From JADLCX01 sp038251595 (GTDB taxonomy: Bacteria; Planctomycetota; Phycisphaerae; Phycisphaerales; UBA1924), in NCBI GenBank assembly GCA_038251595.1, contig JBBSBC010000007.1, positions 1-35,524 of the forward strand: a stretch of 35,524 nt of DNA, in the 5' to 3' direction. A program made the translations under genes and the position numbers. How positions within the stretch are numbered: position 1 is the stretch's first letter; every line of letters begins with the position of its first letter. The notes under the pieces were generated by a model. The model ran no database searches, had not been told where the DNA came from, and worked only from the letters and a program-made list of their open reading frames with translations. Below are positions 1 to 6,693 of this stretch, piece after piece.

Positions 1-589
1 GGTCGAAAGCCCCGCTGGCCAACTGCTGCTTGCCTGAATCAAACGTTTGATATCTGCGGCTGCTGGTGATCTCCATACGGCGCGTGGTGCCATCGGAAAG
101 ATCGATCTCAAGGGCCGCGTCGAATCCGGACACAGTGCTGCCGTAGGTTCGTACCTGGTCGAGGATGAGTGTGCGGTATGCGCCGGAGGCAGGCCGGAAG
201 GTGGTGGTGATGATTGTCGGCGCAGCGGACGCAGCGAATGCAGACCCGATGTTGGCGCTCACAACGATCATCGCGAACCCGAGCGTGACCAAGAACAGGT
301 AGGTCAGGCCAATGATCGCGCCCCAGATGCCGCCACGACGGCGCATTTCCATCGCGCGAGTCGCGATGCCCACAACCCGCCAGTCGGACCCGCACTCAGG
401 GCAGTTGAAGACCGAGAGGCCCGCGACCGGATACTTGCACCGCTCGCACGAAGGAACCGGAACACTTCTGCGCGGCGGGGTAATGGTGAGCACAATGGCG
501 CGGATGGCCATAGCCATGAACACAATCACGATCGTGAGTGGAACGAGCCAATACGCGAGGAAGAACATGCCCATCCGAGTAATGTACAT
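1..589 (-). CDS. Zinc-ribbon membrane protein, partial (3' end off the left edge)
   Basis: The frame stays open from the ATG at 589 to the window edge, giving 196 residues with no stop. Residues 8-37 are strongly hydrophobic (one long or two short membrane segments). They are followed by a zinc-ribbon pair C48-x2-C51 and C63-x2-C66 (CERC...CPECG), then another membrane segment at about 88-115. The rest looks extracytoplasmic. This arrangement of membrane segments and a CxxC-CxxC ribbon is common in planctomycete membrane proteins of unknown function. I do not recognise a specific family and infer only metal binding and membrane location. The frame is also open for 61 codons upstream of 589, back to a TGA at 773-775, but has no ATG, GTG or TTG there, so 589 is the best start. 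It is transcribed divergently from ispG. Confidence 0.72.
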   Translation of the reverse strand, partial: MYITRMGMFFLAYWLVPLTIVIVFMAMAIRAIVLTITPPRRSVPVPSCERCKYPVAGLSVFNCPECGSDWRVVGIATRAMEMRRRGGIWGAIIGLTYLFLVTLGFAMIVVSANIGSAFAASAAPTIITTTFRPASGAYRTLILDQVRTYGSTVSGFDAALEIDLSDGTTRRMEITSSRRYQTFDSGKQQLASGAFD

Positions 590-872
590 TGAAAGATCGG
601 TCTTGGTTTGGGTAGACTTCTCCGTAGAGACGCGGGTACGAACACGAATGATGGTCGGAACGACAGATCCAAACTCGCCGAGAAGATCGTCATCGGGACG
701 CCGGCGTTTGCTGCTGGCCTGATCACGGGTTTTGCGGGATTTCAGGCGATGACCGAGGGCAAGTCTGAATACTCACGCGGTTGTCCATAGGCGCTGGCCA
801 GGCGTGCAGGATGAACCCGCGAGAATCTGCGCAATGGGCGGGAGATCTGCGGGTTACCTACCATTCAGACCA

Positions 873-2192
873 ATGACCCCACGCCGCCCAACCCGTCAGA
901 TTTCCGTTGGTGATTCCCGCGTCGGTATCGTGAAGATCGGGGGCGGATTGCCGCACCGAGATGGCACACCCACCACGCCCGCGCCGATCTCGGTGCAGAC
1001 GATGACGGCGGGCTATACGCACGATATCGATGCGTGCGTGACGGAGATCAACCGGCTGGCCGCGGCGGGCGCGGACATCGTCCGCGTGGCGGTGCCTGAG
1101 AAGAAAGATACCGAGGCGTTGAAGGAGATCCTGCCGCGTGTGCAGGTGCCGATCGTGGCGGATGTTCACTTCCACTTTCAGCGCGCTCTTGAGGCCGTGG
1201 AGTCGGGCGTTCACAAGATCAGGTTGAACCCCGGCAACATCACCGACCGGGCGCAGGTGATCGATGTGATCCAGGCGTGCAAGGCGAAGAACCTCCCGAT
1301 CCGCATCGGCGTGAACGAGGGTTCGATCATCGAGCGCAAGGACAAGCAGAAGCGGATGAAGGAACTCGGGCAGATCTTCAACGATCACAAGCACGGGTAC
1401 CTGCTCGCGATCATGATCACGAAGCTCGAAGAGTATCTCGATATCTTTTACGAGCAGGACTTTTATGATATCACGATCAGTGCAAAGAGCATGGATGCGG
1501 CGATCGTGCTCGATGCGTACAGCGAGATCAGCAAGCGGTTCGATCATCCTCTGCACCTCGGTGTGACGCACGCCGGGCCGAAGGAGACAGGGACCATCCG
1601 CAGCGTGGTAGCGCTCGGTGGACTGCTGATCGGGGGCGTGGGCGACACGGTGCGCATCAGTTATGCCAATGACCCGATCTATGAAGTTCAGGATGGGCTT
1701 GAGCTTTTATATGTGCTGGGTTTGCGCGAGCGCAAGGGTGTGGACCTGATCGCGTGCCCGACGTGCGGGCGCATTCAGGTCGATCTTTTCACGCTGGTAC
1801 AAGATGTACGCAAGCAGTTGCAGGTGATCGAGCTGCCGCTCAAGGTGGCGGTGATGGGCTGCATTGTCAATGGACCGGGCGAGGCTGAGGGCGCGGATGT
1901 CGCGGTCTTTGCCGGTGACCGTCGCGGCATCATCTACGTGCAAGGCGAGAAGGTCGCGAACGTGACCGAAGAAGAAATTCTGCCGCGACTGGTGGAAGAG
2001 TGCCGGGCATTCGAGGCCAAGGTGAAGCGTGGTGAGGCCAAGCTGGGCGAGAAGAAGGTGGACATCATTCCTCCCGACCCAATCGGTGAGCTGGGGAGCG
2101 GGATTGCGAAGATCGCTGGTGGGAATGTCGAGAAGCGATCAAAGGTCGGGATCGGCGCGGGCGCGGCCGCTTTGACCGTTAGGCGCACTTAA
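873..2192 (+). CDS. ispG: 4-hydroxy-3-methylbut-2-en-1-yl diphosphate synthase (GcpE/IspG)
   Basis: This cytoplasmic [4Fe-4S] enzyme converts methylerythritol cyclodiphosphate to HMBPP, the penultimate step of the MEP isoprenoid pathway. The N-terminal TIM-barrel part carries the family motifs SVQTMT, ADVHFHF, KIRLNPGN and LGVTHAGP. The C-terminal iron-sulphur part carries CPTCGR (about residues 296 and 299), MGCIVNGPGE (Cys about 330, Glu about 337) and a typical downstream stretch. These are the three cluster ligands and the conserved glutamate. I chose the ATG at 873. The frame is open from 804, but the extra 23 residues are not family-like. At about 439 residues it is longer than the E. 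coli enzyme (372), mainly because of a Lys/Gly-rich C-terminal tail. Family assignment is secure, while the exact start is less so. Confidence 0.96.
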   Translation: MTPRRPTRQISVGDSRVGIVKIGGGLPHRDGTPTTPAPISVQTMTAGYTHDIDACVTEINRLAAAGADIVRVAVPEKKDTEALKEILPRVQVPIVADVHFHFQRALEAVESGVHKIRLNPGNITDRAQVIDVIQACKAKNLPIRIGVNEGSIIERKDKQKRMKELGQIFNDHKHGYLLAIMITKLEEYLDIFYEQDFYDITISAKSMDAAIVLDAYSEISKRFDHPLHLGVTHAGPKETGTIRSVVALGGLLIGGVGDTVRISYANDPIYEVQDGLELLYVLGLRERKGVDLIACPTCGRIQVDLFTLVQDVRKQLQVIELPLKVAVMGCIVNGPGEAEGADVAVFAGDRRGIIYVQGEKVANVTEEEILPRLVEECRAFEAKVKRGEAKLGEKKVDIIPPDPIGELGSGIAKIAGGNVEKRSKVGIGAGAAALTVRRT

Positions 2193-2250
2193 CCTCGTGC
2201 CTGTTTCTCAAACTGATCAGCGGGAATGGAATCCGCACCGGCGCATCGAT

Positions 2251-2310
2251 ACGAAGTAGCAGCCAATGAAGCAGTGGCCGATGAAGCAATGGCCAATGAA
2301 GCGGTGGCCG
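2251..2310. repeat. 15-bp tandem repeat at the start of the first hydrolase gene
   Basis: Three near-identical units, ATGAAGCAGTGGCCG (2266-2280), ATGAAGCAATGGCCA (2281-2295) and ATGAAGCGGTGGCCG (2296-2310), follow a degenerate fourth unit at 2251-2265 that matches at 11 of 15 positions. Each unit is five codons (M-K-[QR]-W-P), so each offers an in-frame ATG, and a fourth ATG follows at 2311. The degenerate unit holds an in-frame TAG (2257-2259). Confidence 0.85.
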
Positions 2311-3120
2311 ATGGCGAGGCTGTGGTGTGTGCTGGCCTTTGCGTGGGTGGCCATCGTGGGTGGGTGCGGTGCGCGTGGGCCGGTGAATCCATCATTTGTT
2401 CTGGATATCGATTCGGCGCGATCCGACATCAAGGCGATGCGTCTTGACCGAAAGACCTCGGTGCGACCGGTGGTGGTGATCGGTGGATTGCTTGATCCGT
2501 TGAACATCGCATCGGCACAACTGGGCGATCGGCTGACGGTGATGCTGAGTGAGGGGTCGCAGCCGGTGGTTGTCGGGCTTGTCGGTGCGAACACCATGAA
2601 GGCTTGCCGCGAGCGCGTGGTGGAAATGGTTCAGGCACGCTGGCCGAGCGACGATCCATCGGAAACGCTGGACGTGGATGTGGTGGGATTTTCACTTGGC
2701 GGTGTGGTGGGACGCGACGCGGCGATTGCCCGCGAGGGCGAGCGCCGGTTGAAGGTCGTTCGGATGTTCACGATCTGCTCGCCGCACATGGGCAGCGGGA
2801 TGGCGCAGATACCCACGACCGATGCGCGAGTTGTGGCGATTCGATCAGATTCAGAGTTTCTTTCGCGGCTCGATCATGAGCGACAGGAAGGCCGGGCCGC
2901 GTATGAGCTGTATTGCTACACACGCTTGGATGATGGGATTGTTGCCCCGGAACTGGCCGCGCCACGAGATTTGAGACCGTGGTGGGTTACCAATCTTCCG
3001 CTGGAACGGTCGCACGGAAATGCCCATAAAGACGCGAGGATTCTGGCCGACATTGCCCGGCGACTGCGTGATGAACCGGCGTATGCGACTATGCCGCCCG
3101 CGCCGCTGCCGGAACCATGA
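2266..3120 (+). CDS. Lipase-like alpha/beta hydrolase, predicted lipoprotein
   Basis: The protein shows an alpha/beta-hydrolase pattern like that of lipases and PGAP1-type esterases. There is a VVVIGGL strand with an oxyanion-like turn, a nucleophile elbow G-F-S143-L-G, a candidate acid in LDDGIVAP and a candidate His in RSHGNAH. The N-terminus MKQWPMKQWPMKRWPM is three copies of a 15-bp repeat. A hydrophobic stretch with lipobox VGGC (Cys34) follows, suggesting secretion and lipidation. The true start could be any of the ATGs at 2266, 2281, 2296 or 2311. No clear Shine-Dalgarno decides among them, and 2296 or 2311 would give a more ordinary signal peptide. The next gene is a paralogue that shares the RWPSDD...VDVVG-x-S-x-GG segment and starts within a few bases of this stop. 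Substrate is unknown. Confidence 0.8.
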   Translation: MKQWPMKQWPMKRWPMARLWCVLAFAWVAIVGGCGARGPVNPSFVLDIDSARSDIKAMRLDRKTSVRPVVVIGGLLDPLNIASAQLGDRLTVMLSEGSQPVVVGLVGANTMKACRERVVEMVQARWPSDDPSETLDVDVVGFSLGGVVGRDAAIAREGERRLKVVRMFTICSPHMGSGMAQIPTTDARVVAIRSDSEFLSRLDHERQEGRAAYELYCYTRLDDGIVAPELAAPRDLRPWWVTNLPLERSHGNAHKDARILADIARRLRDEPAYATMPPAPLPEP

Positions 3121-3126
3121 CCGAGG

Positions 3127-3927
3127 GTGAGCGTACGAGGAATGATGCTGATGCCGCTGGGGTTGGAGATGCTGCTGGAAGTGCCGCGTGCGGATGTGGC
3201 GAGCGGCATCAGCATTGCGGAGGCCGATGCTGAACTGCGACGGATGCGCGGCCAGCCGATTGGGGTCTCTCGCCCGGTGGTGACGCTGGCGGGGTATCGG
3301 GCATGGGCGGTGATGCCGCGGAGCGTGGCGCGCGAACTCAGCCGTTTGACCGGCGCACCGATGGAGCGCTTTGCCGCGGTGAGTTATCCGTGGAAGACCG
3401 ACTTTGCACGGATCGCGGCGGATGTTGTTGCGACTGTTGAATCGCGCTGGCCGAGCGATGATGCCGAGTGGACCGTGGAGGTTGATGTGGTGGGTGTCTC
3501 GATGGGTGGGCTGGTGGCGCGGGCGGCGGCGATGGGCGGGGTGTTCGGGCAATCACGCGGCACCAAGCGGCTGCGGATTGCGAGGCTGTTCACACTGGCC
3601 ACACCTCACCTTGGGGCGAAACTGGCTAGACGCATTGCACCCGATCGAACCGCACGCGACATGAAGCCCGGATCATCGTTCCTGCACACGCTCGATGATG
3701 CCCTGATGGATGCGCCGTACGAGCTGATCTGTTACGCTCGGCTGCGCGACTCATGGGTCGGGGCAACGCGAACCGCGCCAGAAGGGCATGGTGTGCGATG
3801 GGTCAATGGGACGCGGGCGGTTGGGCACCTGACGATCACGCAGGATCGGCGCATTATCATGGACATTGCCAAGAGGTTGCGAGGCGAATCGGGATTGCTG
3901 CGTGAAGGGCTGGCGCCTCAGGATTGA
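3127..3927 (+). CDS. Lipase-like alpha/beta hydrolase, tandem paralogue without signal peptide
   Basis: This is a paralogue of the preceding hydrolase. Shared features are the PVVTLAGY strand, RWPSDDAEW, the VDVVGVS125MGGLVAR nucleophile elbow, FTLATPHLG after it, YELICYARL with a candidate acid Asp, and a C-terminal VGHLTI as candidate catalytic His. The GTG at 3127 gives 266 residues. ATGs at 3142, 3145 and 3151 are alternatives, and GAGG at 3136-3139 fits the last of these best by spacing. The N-terminus MMLMPLGLEMLLEV is short and hydrophobic but has no cleavage site or lipobox like the first copy. It may therefore be cytoplasmic or periplasm-facing, which I cannot decide. It lies 6 bp after its neighbour, so the two are probably co-transcribed. 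Confidence 0.78.
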   Translation: MSVRGMMLMPLGLEMLLEVPRADVASGISIAEADAELRRMRGQPIGVSRPVVTLAGYRAWAVMPRSVARELSRLTGAPMERFAAVSYPWKTDFARIAADVVATVESRWPSDDAEWTVEVDVVGVSMGGLVARAAAMGGVFGQSRGTKRLRIARLFTLATPHLGAKLARRIAPDRTARDMKPGSSFLHTLDDALMDAPYELICYARLRDSWVGATRTAPEGHGVRWVNGTRAVGHLTITQDRRIIMDIAKRLRGESGLLREGLAPQD

Positions 3928-3969
3928 AGGTGAGGGGTGCCGCGTGCAACGACGGTGCCGCCCCCACCT
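3928..3969. terminator. Hairpin between convergent genes, probable bidirectional terminator
   Basis: AGGTG-A-GGGG (3928-3937) can pair with CCCCCACCT (3961-3969) through a nine-pair stem with one bulged A. It lies immediately after the hydrolase stop codon and just before the end of the convergent TraB-like gene. There is no strong T tract, so its role rests on its position. Confidence 0.5.
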
Positions 3970-3982
3970 GTGCCATTACCGT

Positions 3983-5311
3983 TCAATGTGCCTTGGTCTT
4001 CTTCTTGGCCTGGCGCTTGGCGGCCTTGATCTGCTGATCGATCGCGCTCGTGATTGTGCCGCGAATCTGCTTGACATCCTTGCTGCTGAAACCGGCGGCT
4101 TTCAGGTCGAGGGTGATGGCATCGGTCCATTGCACACCGGTCTCTTTGAAGCCGAGATCGCTGATGCTCTTTTCAAGTTCGGCCATGTGGCCGCCGCCGT
4201 AGATGATGCCGATGGTGTTGAGCTTCGGCTCGGTTTCGAGGGCCTGTTTGAGGTCGGCGATGACGACGGCGTTGCGGTCTTTGATAATGACTTCCATGGC
4301 TCCGGCGAGGCTGCCCGGCGCAATGGCGAGGAGATCATCGGCGTGGCTCATCATTTCCATGAGCGCGATCTTTCCGTACACCTGGGCGCTCGGGAAGAAC
4401 TTGATAAGGCCAAGCACCATTTTGGCAAGGTTGGCCTGAAACCCCGAGCCATCGAGCATCTTGAAAAGCTCGTCGGCGTTTGCGCCGCCTTTGGACATGC
4501 GATCTTCGATCTGATCGACCGACAAATCACTCGAGCGCCAGTTGGGCTTGGTGTGGTCCATCTCATCAAGTTGGAAGACCAGGCCGAGTGCCGAGGCCAT
4601 CTGCTGCTGAAGTCCCTGCGACTCTCCGGCCTTGGGGATCTCTGATGCTTTGAGTGGCTCTTGCTGAGTGAGCAAAAGATCGGCTGCCGCGGCATCACCG
4701 CCGGGGGCACCGTCGGATCCGAGACTGGTCAGTTCAAAGGTGTGCTTGGTCGCGGGAACATTGGCTGCTGGGAGCTCGGGCAGGAGCATGTATTGAAGCG
4801 GCCGATCCCAGGCATCTACAAGGTTGGCCTTCACGAGGTCGGAAAGACGTTCAGAGGCTTTGGTGGTGAGTTCGTCAAGATTGTTGGGGAGCGTGCCATG
4901 CTTGCTCTTGTGCAGATTGATGGCCACGGCGAGAAAGCGGATGCGACGCTTGGTCGTGTTCGATTTGGCCTCATCGGACCCGGCATCGAGATCAAACTCG
5001 GCACGCCCACCGCCGGGCGGACGGACACCCTCGAAGAGAACCAGGTCGAGGACATCGAGCCTTTGCTGCATTGCTTTATAGAACGACCGATCAGCAATAT
5101 GCACCATCGCGGCGAGTGAGAGGGTTCGATGGTCCGCTTCGCGCTTGAAGGTGCGTGTTGCAAGCTGCATGGTGAGCACTTCACCATCCTGCGATTCCTG
5201 TGAGCGAAAGTATCGCGGGGACTCGGGCGCGGGCTGAGCCACGGAGGCTGGAGCTGTGAAGGCAAGGCTGACAAGGGTGAAGAGGGCGAGAAGCCGAATG
5301 CGGTTGTACAT
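3983..5311 (-). CDS. Exported TraB/Tiki-like protein with a GspG-like insert
   Basis: The start at 5311 has AGGA six bases upstream and opens a clear Sec signal peptide (residues 1-25, ending ASVAQ); the upstream open frame lacks this support. Residues 61-96 (MVHIADRSFYKAM...VLFEGV) and 340-390 (VIIKDRNAVV...IIYGGGHMAELEKSISDLGF) match the two conserved ends of the TraB/PrgY/Tiki superfamily. The family residues His71, Glu94, Arg346 and His375 are in place. Between them, residues 121-212 read like the C-terminal domain of type II secretion major pseudopilins (GspG), with a helix RRIRFLAVAINLHKSKHGTL, then a DAWDRPLQY strand, a LTSLGSDGAPGG loop and a final Asp. Members of the superfamily include membrane-bound peptidases, and proteolysis here is inference. 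The tail is Lys-rich (KRQAKKKTK). Confidence 0.75.
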   Translation of the reverse strand: MYNRIRLLALFTLVSLAFTAPASVAQPAPESPRYFRSQESQDGEVLTMQLATRTFKREADHRTLSLAAMVHIADRSFYKAMQQRLDVLDLVLFEGVRPPGGGRAEFDLDAGSDEAKSNTTKRRIRFLAVAINLHKSKHGTLPNNLDELTTKASERLSDLVKANLVDAWDRPLQYMLLPELPAANVPATKHTFELTSLGSDGAPGGDAAAADLLLTQQEPLKASEIPKAGESQGLQQQMASALGLVFQLDEMDHTKPNWRSSDLSVDQIEDRMSKGGANADELFKMLDGSGFQANLAKMVLGLIKFFPSAQVYGKIALMEMMSHADDLLAIAPGSLAGAMEVIIKDRNAVVIADLKQALETEPKLNTIGIIYGGGHMAELEKSISDLGFKETGVQWTDAITLDLKAAGFSSKDVKQIRGTITSAIDQQIKAAKRQAKKKTKAH

Positions 5312-5559
5312 GGAAGTTCCTGTGGTGATGAGAGCGATGATGATGGTACCGGCAAGCCGGGCGGGTGCGGCAGTCAAACAGAACGTGAACTTGGTGTAAA
5401 GCCACGCACCGAGACGGGCAGGGAACCGTGGGATGACCAATCGCGAATGGGTGGTCGGAACTTTGTGGGCGGATCGCATGGGGCGCGGTGGGGTAGGCAA
5501 TTGCGCACTCGTCGGCTTTCCACTACCTATTGTGGGTGGGTCTGTGTAGTTCTGTACAT

Positions 5560-5616
5560 ATTGTGCAAAATTCCGATGAAGTTCTTCTTGAATCTGCTCT
5601 CAGAATATTGCACAAT
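5560..5616. promoter_or_regulatory. Inverted repeat, candidate operator
   Basis: ATTGTGCAA (5560-5568) and its exact reverse complement TTGCACAAT (5608-5616) are 39 bp apart in the AT-rich core between two divergent genes. Each half is itself nearly symmetric (TTG-N2-CAA). Paired sites of this kind are often bound by a dimeric regulator, but no regulator gene for them is seen in the window. Confidence 0.35.
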
Positions 5617-5639
5617 GCGTCTGTTACGGTCCCGCTCGG

Positions 5640-5670
5640 CCGGCGGCGTTCGCCGGGTAGTATTTTATTT
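5640..5670 (+). terminator. GC hairpin followed by a T-rich run
   Basis: CCGGCG (5640-5645) and CGCCGG (5651-5656) form a six-pair stem with a five-base loop. TATTTTATTT follows at 5661-5670. The form resembles an intrinsic terminator, but it lies upstream of a gene with no plus-strand gene before it. It could also be a leader structure or chance. Confidence 0.25.
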
Positions 5671-5794
5671 GTGTGAAGATGGGCGGTTTTCGCTTCCAAG
5701 ATCGAAGCGTTGCGAGCTCCGATCGGCCAAATGCAATCTGCGGCAGTGGTGCCTCGGGTTGTTGTGAGGACGATCAGCGACGCCGGAATGAGAC

Positions 5795-6340
5795 ATGAAC
5801 CTCCTGACACGTTTGAACAGTCTGCAAACTTTCCAACTTCTGCTCTATCGAAAGGCCCTCCATCCGGAGTTGTTCAACCTCAAGGCTCGAAGAAGTCTGA
5901 AACATGCGGACTATGAGCTTGAAGCCTGGGTGATTCCGGGCGGGCATGTGATGCGGTTTCAGCACAACGGCTTTTGCGCATCAGAACTTGTGACTGATCA
6001 GGATGGCGGCGTACCGGTCGATGCGGCCGTGACGAGCTTTCTGTGTGCAGGGGAGCACGAGTTTGATCACAAGTTCAACGCTGAAGGTGTTCACTACATG
6101 ACGAGTGTGCAGACTGAGACGCTGAGCGAGAACCTTTACGCCGCGACGTACGACGAAATGCAGGAATTTTCCAAGGAAACCGGCGCGTTGCTGCATCGAT
6201 GGAACGAAGTGGATGGTCGGCGGAACATGTCGATGCTGGATGTGCAGAGGTTGGCGAAAGAGGTCCATGCACAGTCGTACCACCTGATGGCCCACGGGGG
6301 TGTGGTGGTGCGGACGCAGACGATCTTTGAACATCGCTAG
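5795..6340 (+). CDS. Small conserved-looking protein of unknown function (DUF2617-like?)
   Basis: The 181-residue soluble protein has no signal peptide and no membrane segment. It opens with MNLLTRLNSLQTFQLLLYRKALHPELF and continues with mixed alpha/beta-type sequence (YELEAWVIPGGHVMRFQHNG, CASELVTD). The His-containing C-terminal stretch SYHLMAHGGVVVRTQTIFEHR looks conserved. The length and the pattern of a short helical start followed by strands recall DUF2617 proteins of planctomycetes, but I recall that family only weakly, so treat the label as a hint. It stands alone between two intergenic regions. Codon use is like that of its neighbours, which supports a real gene. Confidence 0.7.
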   Translation: MNLLTRLNSLQTFQLLLYRKALHPELFNLKARRSLKHADYELEAWVIPGGHVMRFQHNGFCASELVTDQDGGVPVDAAVTSFLCAGEHEFDHKFNAEGVHYMTSVQTETLSENLYAATYDEMQEFSKETGALLHRWNEVDGRRNMSMLDVQRLAKEVHAQSYHLMAHGGVVVRTQTIFEHR

Positions 6341-6693
6341 TGCGGGTGCTGCCTCAAGCCCGTCGGTGGCTGGTGAAGTTGGCCAATCGGTTGGTCGATG
6401 GCTATTGTTGCATTCGGACGACCACGCATGATGTGCCACCGAAACACCAACCCGGCCCGTCGAATTACCAAGCCCCGCTGAGGCTTGGCCATCGTCGATC
6501 TGCTTGCAACGTGCGAAAGCCACGTGCGAGGGATGGGGTGGCCGGGTGATCGACGGGGCATTTGATTGGGCCATTCGCGCGGCCTGACACTATCTCGGCG
6601 CGTCGTAGATGCACCGGACCCGTACTATCCGAAACTGCACTGAACACCATCGTGTTTGCCGCGATCGCGGCGGGCGCGTGAGGATTTTCGACC
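6341..6693. other. Region upstream of ileS, no gene recognised
   Basis: These 353 bases have no convincing coding frame on either strand. They hold one perfect seven-pair hairpin (6468-6488), short complementary stretches around it, and a CGTGCGA direct repeat at about 6509-6530. A structured leader of ileS is possible, but no T-box landmarks were recognised. GAGGA about ten bases before 6694 is the likely ribosome binding site. Confidence 0.4.
6468..6488. other. Perfect 7-bp hairpin upstream of ileS
   Basis: CCAAGCC (6468-6474) pairs exactly with GGCTTGG (6482-6488) over a seven-base loop. No T tract follows, so it is not a typical terminator. It could be part of a leader RNA. Confidence 0.3.

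Larger units (their letters stand above)
5312..5794. other. Divergent intergenic region with an AT-rich core
   Basis: These 483 bases separate the TraB-like gene (minus) and the small gene at 5795 (plus). I see no convincing reading frame. The section at about 5550-5620 is clearly richer in A and T than the surrounding genes and holds the inverted repeat listed separately. A GC-rich hairpin follows at 5640-5656. The region probably holds both divergent promoters, but no convincing -35/-10 pair was found. Confidence 0.5.

Noticed and set aside
858..1571. A 237-codon frame antisense to ispG
   Set aside because: It has low-complexity, Arg/His/Asp-rich composition and lies wholly inside a conserved enzyme gene.
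3117..3230. An ATGA-overlap start in another frame just after the first hydrolase (38 codons, with AACGC)
   Set aside because: It has no hydrophobic segment before the Cys and ends quickly. The GTG/ATG frame at 3127 shows clear homology instead.
6341..6693. A possible T-box or structured RNA before ileS
   Set aside because: No T-box sequence or specifier arrangement was recognised, and one 7-bp hairpin is not enough to name an RNA class.
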